A stretch of DNA of 64,000 bases. Source: Litorivita pollutaquae (GTDB lineage: Bacteria > Pseudomonadota > Alphaproteobacteria > Rhodobacterales > Rhodobacteraceae). This document shows, in pieces, positions 1-8,559 of this stretch. Each line of letters starts with the position of its first letter. The stretch's first letter is position 1. The position numbers and the translations under genes are program-made. The stretch lies in assembly GCF_003205515.1 (NCBI RefSeq), contig NZ_KZ826486.1, positions 62,001-126,000 on the forward strand, given 5' to 3'. Below the pieces are notes generated by a model that saw nothing but the letters and a program-made list of their open reading frames with translations, did not search any database and was not told the origin of the DNA.

Positions 1-2325
1 GAACTTGCGCATACGGTAGATGTCCACACCCGCGTCGCCCAATTCGAGATCATGCGTGGCACGAATAACGATACGCTGCGCATCGACTTGGTCAATGATA
101 CCCGCGCGTTTCGCCATGATCGCAGCGCCGGAATCCCGCGCGACAATCTCTTCGATACCGGTGCCGACCAATGGCGCCTCGGCGCGCAAAAGCGGAACCG
201 CCTGACGCATCATGTTCGAGCCCATCAAGGCACGGTTGGCGTCATCGTTTTCAAGGAACGGGATCAGCGAGGCCGCGACCGAAACCAACTGTTTCGGGCT
301 AACGTCAATGAGATCCACGCTTTCGTTCGGCGCGAGCATATATTCGCCCGATTGACGGGTGGACACCAGATCGTTGATGAACTTGCCGCTCTCGTCGAGG
401 TTGGCGTTCGCCTGCGCAACGGTATGACGCTGCTCTTCGGTGGCGGACATATAGTGAACTTCATCCGTCACCTGACCATCTTTGACGGTGCGATAGGGTG
501 TTTCGATAAAGCCGTATTTGTTCACCCGCGCAAAGGTCGCAAGCGAGTTGATCAGACCAATATTCGGCCCTTCAGGCGTTTCAATCGGGCACATCCGACC
601 ATAGTGAGTGGCGTGAACGTCACGCACCTCAAAACCGGCACGTTCGCGCGTCAAACCACCCGGCCCAAGCGCCGAGAGGCGGCGTTTGTGCGTCACTTCC
701 GACAAGGGGTTGGTTTGGTCCATGAATTGCGACAGCTGCGAAGAGCCGAAGAATTCCCGCACGGCAGCGGCGGCAGGTTTCGCATTGATCAGGTCTTGCG
801 GCATGACGGTGTCGATCTCGACCGACGACATGCGTTCTTTGATCGCGCGCTCCATCCGCAAAAGGCCAACGCGGTACTGGTTTTCCATCAGTTCGCCAAC
901 CGAACGAACACGGCGGTTGCCAAGGTGGTCGATATCGTCGATATCGCCTTTGCCGTCGCGCAATTCAACCAGAGCCTTGATGCAGGCGACAATGTCTTCG
1001 CGGCGCAATGTGCGCTGTGTGTCTTCGGCATCGAGAGCAAGGCGCATGTTCATTTTCACCCGGCCAACCGCCGAGAGATCGTAGCGTTCGCTATCGAAGA
1101 ACAACGTGTCGAACAGGTTCGAGGCCGCTTCAACGGTGGGCGGCTCGCCCGGGCGCATCACGCGGTAGATATCCATAAGCGCGGTGTCGCGGCCCATGTT
1201 TTTATCCATCGCCATGGTGTTACGCATATAGGCGCCGACATTGATGTTATCGATATCCAGAACCGGAATTTCGGTCACACCCGCATCAACCAGCTCCTTC
1301 ACGGTGCCGCCGATCAATTCGCCGTCCTTGTCATATTCCAGCGTCAGCTCGTCGCCCGCTTCGACATAGATCGCGCCGTTTTCTTCGTTGATGATGTCCT
1401 TGGCGACAAATTTCCCAACGATATGTTCAAACGGAACCAACAGGTCTGTCACATTGCCTTCGTCGATCAATTTCTTGACCGCGCGCGGGGTGATTTTCTT
1501 GCTGGCTTCGGCGATGACTTCACCGGTGGCCGCATCTACAAGATCATAGGTCGGACGGGTGCCGCGCACGCGATCAGGGAAGAATTTGGTGACCCAACCC
1601 TTGCCTTTTTCGAGCGTGAAATCGACGGTGTCATAATAGGCGTCCATGATCGCTTCTTGATCGAGACCCAGCGCATAAAGCAGCGTGGTCACCGGCAATT
1701 TGCGACGACGGTCAATACGGCAGAAGACGATGTCTTTGGCGTCGAATTCGAAATCGAGCCACGAACCGCGATAGGGAATGATGCGGCAGGCGAAGAGCAG
1801 CTTACCCGAGCTGTGGGTCTTGCCTTTGTCGTGATCGAAGAACACGCCGGGCGAGCGGTGCATTTGCGACACGATCACGCGTTCGGTGCCGTTCACGACA
1901 AATGTGCCGTTCGGCGTCATCAAAGGCATATCGCCCATGAATACATCTTGTTCTTTGATGTCTTTGACCGATTTGTTACCGGTGTCTTCATCCACATCAA
2001 ACACGATGAGGCGAAGCGTGACCTTCAGCGGGGCGGCATAGGTCATGTCGCGCTGCATGCACTCTTCGACGTCATATTTCGGTTTTTCGAGCTCGTATTT
2101 CACGAATTCGAGGATCGAGGTCTCGTTGAAATCCTTGATCGGAAACACCGATTGGAACACGCCCATGATACCTTCACCATCGGTGGGTTGGGGCGCGTCG
2201 CCGGATTTCAAAAAGAGATCATAGGAGCTTTTCTGCACCTCGATCAGGTTGGGCATTTCCAGCACTTCGCGGATTTTGCCATAGTATTTACGCAAACGTT
2301 TCTGGCCAAGGAAGGATTGAGCCAT
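1..2325 (-). CDS. rpoB: DNA-directed RNA polymerase subunit beta (partial, N-terminal 775 residues)
   Basis: Beta subunit of RNA polymerase, part of the catalytic core. The minus-strand frame opens with ATG at 2325 ([20 protein letters not shown]) and stays open to the window edge, so only the first 775 of roughly 1,380 residues are present. The reading continues through family-typical stretches such as [20 protein letters not shown] and ends with [11 protein letters not shown] purine-rich GAAAGGTGAC lies upstream of the start. It follows rplL after a 251-nt spacer holding two hairpins, the normal order in bacteria. Recognition is certain; the C-terminal half lies outside the window. Confidence 0.97.
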   Translation of the reverse strand, partial: MAQSFLGQKRLRKYYGKIREVLEMPNLIEVQKSSYDLFLKSGDAPQPTDGEGIMGVFQSVFPIKDFNETSILEFVKYELEKPKYDVEECMQRDMTYAAPLKVTLRLIVFDVDEDTGNKSVKDIKEQDVFMGDMPLMTPNGTFVVNGTERVIVSQMHRSPGVFFDHDKGKTHSSGKLLFACRIIPYRGSWLDFEFDAKDIVFCRIDRRRKLPVTTLLYALGLDQEAIMDAYYDTVDFTLEKGKGWVTKFFPDRVRGTRPTYDLVDAATGEVIAEASKKITPRAVKKLIDEGNVTDLLVPFEHIVGKFVAKDIINEENGAIYVEAGDELTLEYDKDGELIGGTVKELVDAGVTEIPVLDIDNINVGAYMRNTMAMDKNMGRDTALMDIYRVMRPGEPPTVEAASNLFDTLFFDSERYDLSAVGRVKMNMRLALDAEDTQRTLRREDIVACIKALVELRDGKGDIDDIDHLGNRRVRSVGELMENQYRVGLLRMERAIKERMSSVEIDTVMPQDLINAKPAAAAVREFFGSSQLSQFMDQTNPLSEVTHKRRLSALGPGGLTRERAGFEVRDVHATHYGRMCPIETPEGPNIGLINSLATFARVNKYGFIETPYRTVKDGQVTDEVHYMSATEEQRHTVAQANANLDESGKFINDLVSTRQSGEYMLAPNESVDLIDVSPKQLVSVAASLIPFLENDDANRALMGSNMMRQAVPLLRAEAPLVGTGIEEIVARDSGAAIMAKRAGIIDQVDAQRIVIRATHDLELGDAGVDIYRMRKF

Positions 2326-2419
2326 GGTCGATGTCACCTTTCAGTTTCTCATCAGACGAAAATACCGTTGGGCACCGGTATCTCGCCCTTTCGAGACGGT
2401 AGGATTCTGATCAATTCAT

Positions 2420-2441
2420 GGCCATCGTCCCAAGGATGGCC
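2420..2441 (-). promoter_or_regulatory. Hairpin in the rplL-rpoB spacer, near rpoB
   Basis: A perfect 7-bp stem (GGCCATC/GATGGCC) with an 8-nt loop, about 95 nt upstream of the rpoB start on the transcribed strand. No U-tract follows, so it is not a classical terminator. It may be a processing or structural element of the rplL-rpoB leader; its role is unproven. Confidence 0.35.
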
Positions 2442-2513
2442 TCCCGATCGGTGAACCTCACCTAAGAAAACGCTTCGCGGCATTGCCGGTAAAGCCCTTG
2501 CTAAGACAGGTTT

Positions 2514-2543
2514 GGCTGGGCCCGAAATCGATCGGGCCCAGCC
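2514..2543 (-). promoter_or_regulatory. Strong hairpin between rplL and rpoB (attenuator or RNase III site candidate)
   Basis: A perfect 12-bp stem, GGCTGGGCCCGA against TCGGGCCCAGCC, with a 6-nt loop, about 33 nt downstream of the rplL stop. In E. coli this same spacer carries an attenuator and an RNase III processing site that lower rpoBC expression relative to ribosomal proteins. Here no run of U follows (AAACCTGTCTT), so processing or partial attenuation is likelier than full termination. That is inference from position and structure. Confidence 0.5.
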
Positions 2544-2576
2544 TGTATATGGTGGCCCGGGTTGCCCCGGACGCGA

Positions 2577-2954
2577 TTACTTGAGCTCGACTTCGGCGCC
2601 AGCTGCTTCGAGCTTGGCTTTGATGTCGTCTGCTTCGGCTTTGTCGACGCCTTCTTTGACGGCTTTGCCACCAGCTTCGACAAGCTCTTTTGCTTCTTTG
2701 AGGCCCAGACCGGTGATGGCACGGACTTCTTTGATGACGTTGATTTTCGACGCGCCGGCTGCAACCAGGATCACGTTGAATTCGGTCTGCTCTTCAGCAG
2801 CCGCACCGGCACCATCAGCAGGGCCAGCCATCATCACGGCGCCGCCAGCTGCGGGCTCGATGCCATACTCGTCTTTGAGGATGGTTTTCAGTTCTTGTGC
2901 TTCGAGAAGCGTCAGACCAACGATCTCTTCAGCAAGTTTTTTCAGATCAGCCAT
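2577..2954 (-). CDS. rplL: 50S ribosomal protein L7/L12
   Basis: Stalk protein of the large ribosomal subunit that recruits translation GTPases; multiple copies bind L10. 125 residues, starting [20 protein letters not shown], with an Ala/Gly-rich hinge (about residues 35-55) and the C-terminal domain ending EVELK. An in-frame ATG lies 12 codons upstream, but 2954 has AAAGAG before it and gives the family N-terminus. It lies 72 nt downstream of rplJ, matching the conserved rplJL pair. Confidence 0.97.
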   Translation of the reverse strand: MADLKKLAEEIVGLTLLEAQELKTILKDEYGIEPAAGGAVMMAGPADGAGAAAEEQTEFNVILVAAGASKINVIKEVRAITGLGLKEAKELVEAGGKAVKEGVDKAEADDIKAKLEAAGAEVELK

Positions 2955-3026
2955 TTTAGACTCTTTCCGTTTTTCTAAAGTGTGTTCCAACGTGAGGCTT
3001 ATGCCACCACGCGAATTTCAGGTTGC

Positions 3027-3542
3027 TTAGGCCGCAGCCTTGTCCTCGATAGTGGACAAAATGCCCGCGATGTTCGAAGCAGGCGCGCCAATGGCCCCCG
3101 CGATGTTCGAAGCAGGTGCGCCGATGCAGCCAGCGATCGAAGCAATAAGCTCCTCGCGCGACGGCATGGACGACACGGCTTTAACACCGGCACGGTCCAG
3201 AGCGTTCTCACCCATTGCACCACCGAGGATCACGAATTTATCGTTTTCCTTGGCGAAGTCCTCGGCGACCTTGGCGGCTGCCACGGGATCCTCGGAATAG
3301 GTCAGAACGGTCATGCCCGAAAGGAACTCTGCAACCGAAGCGCAGGGCTTACCCTCTAGGGCGATTTTGGCGAGCTTGTTCTTGGCAACGCGTACGGACC
3401 CACCGGCATCGCTTGCGCGCGCCCGAAGATCCTGCATATCAGCAACCGTGAGACCCGCGTAGTGGGCAACCACTACAACGCCAGAGCTTTCAAAGATCTG
3501 GCCGAGTTCCTCGACCACTTTCTCTTTCTGGGCTCTATCCAC
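3027..3542 (-). CDS. rplJ: 50S ribosomal protein L10
   Basis: Base of the ribosomal stalk; binds 23S rRNA and L7/L12 dimers and in many bacteria autoregulates its operon. 171 residues from a GTG start preceded by GGAG ([20 protein letters not shown]). The C-terminal part contains an 11-residue in-frame tandem duplication ([11 protein letters not shown] then [11 protein letters not shown]) just before the terminal STIEDKAAA. That region precedes the L7/L12-binding helix. Identification is certain. Confidence 0.96.
   Translation of the reverse strand: MDRAQKEKVVEELGQIFESSGVVVVAHYAGLTVADMQDLRARASDAGGSVRVAKNKLAKIALEGKPCASVAEFLSGMTVLTYSEDPVAAAKVAEDFAKENDKFVILGGAMGENALDRAGVKAVSSMPSREELIASIAGCIGAPASNIAGAIGAPASNIAGILSTIEDKAAA
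3064..3129. repeat. 33-bp tandem duplication inside rplJ
   Basis: Two adjacent 33-bp copies (3064-3096 and 3097-3129). The first 20 bases of each are identical and the remainder differs at a few positions. The unit is in frame and encodes 11 residues of L10 (around GAPASNIAG). Confidence 0.85.
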
Positions 3543-3756
3543 AGTTTTACTCCAAATTTGGGGGTCTCCCCCCGGCTCAGTTACGTCAGGTTTCCCCGAC
3601 AGTCGGGTCCAATTTCAGGGTCCCGAGGCCAATATCGCCCGAAGGTCTAAGCCCTTCGGAAATTGTCTCGTTCCCCATCTCAGGAAGGAATTATGCGCCG
3701 CAGATCCGCCGCACCCTCCGTCTCGGACAGGACGAAGCCTTGCGGCTCCGCCATTC

Positions 3757-3783
3757 CCACGGCGCCCATAACAGACGCCGTGG
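3757..3783 (-). promoter_or_regulatory. Hairpin in the rplA-rplJ spacer (possible L10 leader element)
   Basis: An 8-bp perfect stem, CCACGGCG/CGCCGTGG, with an 11-nt loop, starting 8 nt after the rplA stop. The 249-nt spacer before rplJ is the usual site of the L10-binding autoregulatory leader. No U-tract follows the hairpin. Assignment as part of such a leader is inference from position; I did not fold the whole region. Confidence 0.35.
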
Positions 3784-3791
3784 AGAATTCT

Positions 3792-4487
3792 TTAGTCGGT
3801 GACTTTCGCCACGTCGATGGTCACGCCGGGACCCATGGTCGAGCTCAACGAGATCGACTTCATGTACGCGCCTTTGGCGCCTGTTGGCTTAGCCTTGGCC
3901 ACGGCATCGATGAACGCTTGCACGTTCTCAACCAATTTGGCTTCGTCAAACGAGACTTTGCCAACACCCGCGTGCACAACCCCGGCCTTTTCGGCCTTGA
4001 ATTGAACTTCGCCGCCTTTGGCCGCTTTCACGGCGTCTGCGACGTCCATGGTCACGGTGCCAACCTTGGGGTTCGGCATCAAGTTGCGCGGACCGAGCAC
4101 TTTACCCAGACGGCCGACAATCGGCATCATGTCAGGGGTCGCAATGCAACGATCAAACTCGATCTTGCCGCCTTGGACGACTTCCATCAGATCCTCGGCA
4201 CCGACGATATCCGCGCCAGCCGCTTGGGCTTCGTCGGCTTTCGCGCCACGGGCAAATACAGCCACGCGCACGGTTTTACCGGTGCCATTGGGCAAACCGA
4301 CAACACCGCGAACCATTTGGTCCGCGTGACGCGGGTCAACACCGAGGTTCATCGCGATTTCGACGGTTTCGTCGAATTTGGCAGATGCCGAACCTTTGAC
4401 CAAAGCAACCGCGTCCTGAACAGACAGGGCTTCTTTGCCAGTGAAAGCTTCGCGCGCCGCGCTAAAACGTTTTCCAACCTTAGCCAT
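3792..4487 (-). CDS. rplA: 50S ribosomal protein L1
   Basis: L1 stalk protein of the large subunit, involved in tRNA release from the E site and often a translational repressor of its own mRNA. 231 residues, the usual size. Family stretches seen: [18 protein letters not shown] and the C-terminal [20 protein letters not shown]. The start overlaps the rplK stop by one base (TAATG), so the two are translationally coupled. Confidence 0.97.
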   Translation of the reverse strand: MAKVGKRFSAAREAFTGKEALSVQDAVALVKGSASAKFDETVEIAMNLGVDPRHADQMVRGVVGLPNGTGKTVRVAVFARGAKADEAQAAGADIVGAEDLMEVVQGGKIEFDRCIATPDMMPIVGRLGKVLGPRNLMPNPKVGTVTMDVADAVKAAKGGEVQFKAEKAGVVHAGVGKVSFDEAKLVENVQAFIDAVAKAKPTGAKGAYMKSISLSSTMGPGVTIDVAKVTD

Positions 4488-4912
4488 TACTTCACCTCAA
4501 TGCCCATAGAACGGGCCGAGCCCATGATGATCAGCATCGCCGCTTCAACGTCATTGGCGTTCAGATCTTTCATCTTGGCTTCGGCGATTTCTTTCACCTG
4601 AGCCGATGTGACGGTTGCGACGGTTTCTTTACCGGGCAATTTCGCGCCGGATTTGACCTTGGCCGCTTTTTTCAGGAAATAGGACGCAGGCGGCGTCTTG
4701 ATGTCCATCGTGAACGACTTGTCTTGGTAGTAGGAAATCACGGTCGGGCACGGTGCGCCCGGCTCCATCTCCTGCGTCTTGGCGTTGAACGCCTTGCAGA
4801 ATTCCATGATATTGATGCCGCGCTGACCGAGCGCCGGACCCACGGGGGGGGACGGGTTCGCTTGACCTGCGGGCACTTGCAGCTTCATCGTGCCGACGAG
4901 TTTCTTGGCCAT
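4487..4912 (-). CDS. rplK: 50S ribosomal protein L11
   Basis: Component of the GTPase-associated centre of the 50S subunit, contacting 23S rRNA and elongation factors. 141 residues, starting [20 protein letters not shown] with the expected [19 protein letters not shown] loop and the C-terminal RNA-binding domain. AGGAGAG lies just before the ATG. It is followed by rplA with a one-base overlap and preceded by nusG after about 100 nt, the normal order. Confidence 0.97.
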   Translation of the reverse strand: MAKKLVGTMKLQVPAGQANPSPPVGPALGQRGINIMEFCKAFNAKTQEMEPGAPCPTVISYYQDKSFTMDIKTPPASYFLKKAAKVKSGAKLPGKETVATVTSAQVKEIAEAKMKDLNANDVEAAMLIIMGSARSMGIEVK

Positions 4913-5016
4913 GTGGCCTCTCCTTCATTCCAACGCATCAGGGGCGCGCCCCCTCCGCTCTCAGTTGTGTGGTTCGACTGCCGCATCGCGATGCGGCAAC
5001 CTCCCACGGCGACACA

Positions 5017-5550
5017 TCAGATCTGTTTGGTGACCTGTGTGAATTCCAATTCGACCGGCGTTTCGCGGCCAAAGATCGACACCATCACCTTGAGGCGATT
5101 GTTGTCTTCATCAACTTCTTCAACCATGCCGTCGAAATCTTCGAACGGGCCATCATTGACCTTAACTTTTTCACCGATCTCGAAATTGATCAACGTGCGC
5201 GGGCTGTCCTCGCCTTCCTGAACACGGTTCAGGATCGCATTGACCTCGGCATCGCGCATCGGCATCGGGCGGCCTTGCGGGCCCAAAAACCCGGTGACGC
5301 GATTGATCGAGTTGATCAAGTGATAGCCACGGTCCGACATCTCCATGTGAACCAGAACATACCCGGGCATGAAGCGGCGCTCGGAGGTCACCTTTTTGCC
5401 ACGGCGCACTTCGATCACCTCTTCGGTGGGCACCAGAACTTCGTCGATCTCGTCTTCGAGACCGTTCTCAAGCGCGGAAGTTTTGATCTGCTCTGCGATC
5501 TTTTTCTCGAAGTTCGAGAGAACGCTCACAGAATACCAACGTTTCGCCAT
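5017..5550 (-). CDS. nusG: Transcription termination/antitermination protein NusG
   Basis: Binds RNA polymerase, reduces pausing and couples it to Rho or the ribosome. 177 residues from MAKRWYSVSVLSNFEKK, the family length. The N-terminal NGN domain (about 1-110) contains RRFMPGYVLVHMEM. The C-terminal KOW domain follows (EIGEKVKVNDGPFEDFDG). The frame remains open for 47 codons upstream with ATGs at 5637 and 5691; the 5550 start gives the family N-terminus but has only a weak ribosome-binding site (GGGTCAAG). Confidence 0.94.
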   Translation of the reverse strand: MAKRWYSVSVLSNFEKKIAEQIKTSALENGLEDEIDEVLVPTEEVIEVRRGKKVTSERRFMPGYVLVHMEMSDRGYHLINSINRVTGFLGPQGRPMPMRDAEVNAILNRVQEGEDSPRTLINFEIGEKVKVNDGPFEDFDGMVEEVDEDNNRLKVMVSIFGRETPVELEFTQVTKQI

Positions 5551-5708
5551 CTTGACCCAAGTCCCATCTTTGCGCCCGGCCGTGGCCAATGCGGCCAACG
5601 GATCGGGGGAATTCTCTATATTTTGCAAACACTTCATCGTTTGCACCTGAAACAAAAAAATCGGCGCGAGGCCCGAATCGCCACACGCCATTTTCTGATC
5701 AGACTTGC

Positions 5709-5737
5709 GATTTACATCCCGCGCCCCAAGAATTCAA
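5709..5737 (-). promoter_or_regulatory. Candidate sigma-70-type promoter for nusG
   Basis: On the minus strand TTGAAT (-35, 5732-5737) and TAAATC (-10, 5709-5714) are separated by 17 bp. A start near 5702 would leave a leader of about 150 nt before nusG. It lies downstream of a terminator-like hairpin after secE, which would make nusG-rplKA partly independent of secE. Confidence 0.45.
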
Positions 5738-5843
5738 GGCCTTCAGGGTGATTTCCCCGTCGAAATTTCGCGCGCGGGCCGCTGCCGTCACAAGTTCGGT
5801 TAAAAATCCGTCACCGGTGCGCACGCGGGTTCACAAACACAAA

Positions 5844-5866
5844 GCGCGCCCCGAAAGGAACGCGCC
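5844..5866 (-). terminator. Terminator-like hairpin after secE
   Basis: GCGCGTTCC pairs with GGGGCGCGC (two G-T pairs) around a TTTC loop, followed by a T-rich run (TTTGTGTTTG). It starts about 25 nt after the secE stop. It could terminate or attenuate secE transcription in the 342-nt secE-nusG spacer. The rest of that spacer holds the nusG promoter candidate and no other gene. Confidence 0.45.
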
Positions 5867-5892
5867 CGTCGGCCTTAAGCGACCTGCGATAC

Positions 5893-6090
5893 TTATCCGA
5901 AGAACGACAGCAATCCGCTCAACCCCGAACGGATCAGGATATCGACGACGGCAAAAAACACCGCAGTCAAAGCTGCCATCACAAACACCATACCGGTGGT
6001 AAGCAAAACTTCGCGGCGCGTCGGCCATACCACTTTCGCGGTCTCGGCGCGGACCTGATTGATAAACTGAAGCGGGTTCGTGCGTGCCAT
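5893..6090 (-). CDS. secE: Preprotein translocase subunit SecE
   Basis: Small essential subunit of the SecYEG channel in the inner membrane. 65 residues with the conserved amphipathic helix and the Val-Trp-Pro motif (KVVWPTRREVLLTT, residues 19-32) followed by a single transmembrane helix (about 33-52). This is the short one-TM form usual in alphaproteobacteria. It sits between tRNA-Trp and nusG, the canonical location. Confidence 0.96.
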   Translation of the reverse strand: MARTNPLQFINQVRAETAKVVWPTRREVLLTTGMVFVMAALTAVFFAVVDILIRSGLSGLLSFFG

Positions 6091-6120
6091 GTGAGCGATC
6101 TCTTTTTCGTTGCTTGGCCC

Positions 6121-6149
6121 GACATACGGGGGCGGGGCAACAATTTCAA
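6121..6149 (-). promoter_or_regulatory. Candidate promoter for secE
   Basis: TTGAAA (6144-6149) and TATGTC (6121-6126) on the minus strand are separated by 17 bp. The predicted start is about 25 nt upstream of the secE ATG, which is itself preceded by AAAAAGAG. The -10 is imperfect. Confidence 0.4.
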
Positions 6150-6196
6150 GGCTGGATTAGGGCGCTGCGGTAATGCATATGCCGCGCATGTGGTCT

Positions 6197-6272
6197 TGGC
6201 AGGGGCACCAGGGTTCGAACCCGGGACCTACGGTTTTGGAGACCGTCGCTCTACCAGCTGAGCTATACCCCT
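6197..6272 (-). tRNA. trnW: tRNA-Trp (anticodon CCA)
   Basis: A complete 76-nt cloverleaf. The acceptor stem is AGGGGTA/TGCCCCT with the 3' CCA encoded, the D-arm contains AGCTCAGCTGGTAGAGC, the anticodon loop is CTCCAAA (CCA, tryptophan) and the T-arm is GGGTTCGAACCC. tRNA-Trp directly upstream of secE is a very widespread arrangement and supports the call. Confidence 0.97.
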
Positions 6273-6388
6273 AAGACCGAGGGCGGGATTACGCCATGCG
6301 CGTCACAAGATCAAGCGTTTTTGCGCGGATTTCACGCATTCACGTGACGGAGCGAAACCACGGCGCGCCGCGCCCCCAGATTTGCCCA

Positions 6389-7066
6389 CTATCCCTCCCC
6401 GTCGCCGCGATATCGCACCACCGCAGCGCGCAAGGCGGACGCATCGGCCGAGGCCAAAACCGGCATCAAGGCGCCGATCTGGTCAAGGCGCAAATCCCAC
6501 CATGCCAATCGTTCGAGCAAGGCAGTCACTTCGGCGTCAAATCGCATGCGCACCGTGCCCGCCGGATTGCCCGCAACCACCGCATAGGACGGCACATCGC
6601 GCGCCACCACGGCCCTCGCGCCGACGATCGCACCGTTGCCAACGGCCACTCTGGGCAGAATCACAGCCCCATCCCCGATCCAAACATCATGACCGATAGA
6701 CGTGTCCCGACCCACCGAGAATGCTTCGGAAAAATACGGCATCTGACTGTTGTCAAAGACCGCAAAGGGAAAGGTCGTGAACCAACGTTTGGGATGATCC
6801 GCCGAGGATGTGACAAACCGTGCGCCATTGGCGATCTGGCAAAACTTGCCAATGCGAAGGCGCTCCGGCGCGCCCGCAAATAAATACGGCGCAATGCGGG
6901 CAGCGTAATCCGTCACCGCCTCAAAATCATTGTAATAGCTGAAATCACCCACTTCAATATTCGGGTGATCGATAACAGATTTAAGCCAGACGGTGTTGGA
7001 ATGCACCTGCCCGTCGGGCAGCGTGATCGGATGGCGTGCCCGCGCATCCATAGAAAGGTCAGCCAT
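6389..7066 (-). CDS. CatB-type xenobiotic acetyltransferase (XAT, left-handed beta-helix)
   Basis: 225 residues. The hexapeptide-repeat pattern is clear in the middle (IGHDVWIGDGAVILPRVAV, then GNGAIVGARAVVARDVP), forming a left-handed beta-helix acetyl-CoA transferase. The SSADHP segment carries the His that acts as general base in XAT enzymes. FSYYNDFEA near residue 43 is also typical. The substrate cannot be read from sequence; CatB relatives acetylate chloramphenicol or virginiamycin, but most chromosomal members are uncharacterised. AGGAG precedes the ATG. It lies between trnW-secE and a ZntB-type transporter, an insertion relative to the compact tuf-trnW-secE order common elsewhere. Confidence 0.85.
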   Translation of the reverse strand: MADLSMDARARHPITLPDGQVHSNTVWLKSVIDHPNIEVGDFSYYNDFEAVTDYAARIAPYLFAGAPERLRIGKFCQIANGARFVTSSADHPKRWFTTFPFAVFDNSQMPYFSEAFSVGRDTSIGHDVWIGDGAVILPRVAVGNGAIVGARAVVARDVPSYAVVAGNPAGTVRMRFDAEVTALLERLAWWDLRLDQIGALMPVLASADASALRAAVVRYRGDGEG

Positions 7067-7172
7067 GCTAAACTCCTGTGATTGAGAAAAATCATTCGGG
7101 GTTCAGTCAGCTGTTCATCGCGCCCTCCATCGGCAATGTCTTCACGATGCCACATCCGCCGGAAAAATCAAG

Positions 7173-8141
7173 TCACACCCAGCGCCACCGTAGCAACAGC
7201 AGCAATTGCAACGCGACAATCGTGCCCATACCACCGCAAAGCCACCAAAAAGCGCGGGGGCTTTCGACCCCCGGCATGCCGCCGACATTGACGCCAAAAA
7301 GCCCGGTCAAAAACCCCAGCGGCAAAAACACCGCCGAAATCACCGAGATCAGATACATATTGCGATTAAGCCGCTCTGACAGTTGCCCGGCCAATTCCTC
7401 GCGCAACACCGTCAACCTCTCGCGCATCGCGTCGAGATCCTCGACCAGACGCGTCAAACGGTCATGGGTTTCTTGTAGCCGCCGCCTGTCTTCCGGTAAA
7501 AACAACGGCCCGTCCGTCAACACCAACGCCTCCAACGCATCGCGCTGCGGCGCCACATAGCGGCGAAAGGTAATGGTGCGCAGCCGATGATCCACCAATC
7601 GCCGCCGCAGCGCCGCCTCCGGTGTGCCGGCGACCTCCTCCTCAAGATCGTCGGACATATCGTCCAGTTCGCGCCCGAATCCGTCAATCCGCACCGCCAG
7701 CCTTTCGGCCAAGAGCGCCAAAAATGCGCCGGCGTCAAAACTCTCGCCGGCCTTGATCCGCGCGGCGATGTCCTCGACCGCCCGCACGCGCCGCCGCGCG
7801 ACGCTGACAACACGTTGAGCATCGACCCAAATCCGGACCGAGACCATATCTTCGGCCTCCGCACCGTCGTTGAGATTGACCCCGCGCAGGATCACCAAAA
7901 CGCCGTCTCCGATCCGCGTCGCCCGCGGACGGGTTTCTTCGGCCAAAAGCGCGGAAATTGCATGCGGATCGAGATAGAACAGGTTGGCCTCGATCCAGCT
8001 GCGCGCCTGCGCATGGGTGCCGTCCAGATGCACCCAAGCCAAAGCGTCGTCGCGCAGCAATGTAATGGCCGCCGCTTCGGACAATGCATCGCGGGGGCCG
8101 GCGGCCTGCAGCGCATAGGCATATTTGATTAAATCGCTCAT
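7173..8141 (-). CDS. zntB: ZntB/CorA-family zinc or divalent cation transporter
   Basis: Inner-membrane pentameric cation transporter. 322 residues: a large cytoplasmic alpha/beta and helical N-domain (about 1-255), then two C-terminal transmembrane helices. The loop between them reads GVNVGGMPG, the ZntB form; CorA proper has GMN. I chose ATG 8141 (MSDLIKYAYAL); an in-frame TTG at 8177 is an alternative. The ion (Zn2+ against Mg2+ or others) is inferred from the loop motif only. No metal-regulator site was recognised. Confidence 0.82.
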   Translation of the reverse strand: MSDLIKYAYALQAAGPRDALSEAAAITLLRDDALAWVHLDGTHAQARSWIEANLFYLDPHAISALLAEETRPRATRIGDGVLVILRGVNLNDGAEAEDMVSVRIWVDAQRVVSVARRRVRAVEDIAARIKAGESFDAGAFLALLAERLAVRIDGFGRELDDMSDDLEEEVAGTPEAALRRRLVDHRLRTITFRRYVAPQRDALEALVLTDGPLFLPEDRRRLQETHDRLTRLVEDLDAMRERLTVLREELAGQLSERLNRNMYLISVISAVFLPLGFLTGLFGVNVGGMPGVESPRAFWWLCGGMGTIVALQLLLLLRWRWV

Positions 8142-8442
8142 CCGCAAAACGGTAGGGTGCGCCGCCGATCTCGGCAAGGGAAAGAACCATCGTGGCGAAA
8201 ATCACGTTGGTGCCGCGCCTCTTGGCTCATGTCCCTCACACCCCCGCCCATAAACCATGGGGGAAGTCGCCGCCGTGCTCAAACTGCAAGGGTCACGCAA
8301 ATGTAGCGGAGGCCCCCATGGCGGCTCCCCCTGCCCGCTCTCACCGCGCAGCCCCCATAGACAGCGGGACGGCAGCGCAGCCCATAGTCGGCCGTTGCAA
8401 GTCAGGCGGATCTCGCGCCCCGACCACAGCGCAGAACAACGC
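8142..8442. other. Spacer between zntB and the tuf terminator
   Basis: GC-rich non-coding stretch. It holds a 9-bp inverted repeat (8255-8263 against 8313-8321, CCATGGGGG/CCCCCATGG) separated by 49 nt. I see no convincing gene. Short open frames here lack recognisable products. Confidence 0.5.
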
Positions 8443-8468
8443 AAAAGGGCCGCCCGAAGGCAGCCCTT
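8443..8468 (-). terminator. Rho-independent terminator of tuf
   Basis: On the minus strand AAGGGCTGCC-TTCG-GGCGGCCCTT forms a stem with one internal mismatch and a TTCG loop, followed by TTTTGCG. It lies downstream of both the tuf stop and the duplicated tuf tail. Confidence 0.8.
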
Positions 8469-8493
8469 GATATAGTTTTCAACCGTCGTTCGG

Positions 8494-8533
8494 TGGCGCG
8501 TCAGATACTCGCTCACGCGAGGATCTGCGACAC
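8494..8533 (-). pseudogene. Relic of a second tuf 3' end
   Basis: These 40 bases match 8541-8580, the true end of tuf plus 19 nt downstream, at 35 of 40 positions and with a 47-bp offset. Read on the minus strand the relic gives GTG TCG CAG ATC CTC GCG TGA (VSQILA stop), against VSKILA stop in tuf. It is best explained as a leftover of a duplication or recombination between tuf copies. The rest of the ancestral copy is absent. Confidence 0.7.
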
Positions 8534-8559
8534 ACGTGGTTGGCGCGTCAGATCCGTGC

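Noticed and set aside
52-2454. An 800-codon plus-strand open frame opposite rpoB
   Set aside because: It is a shadow of the GC-rich codon use of rpoB, with a composition typical of antisense frames (many His, Arg, Phe) and no family match.
8255-8321. Inverted repeat CCATGGGGG...CCCCCATGG as a possible riboswitch or sRNA
   Set aside because: Only 9 bp across a 49-nt loop in a GC-rich stretch, with no recognisable RNA family.
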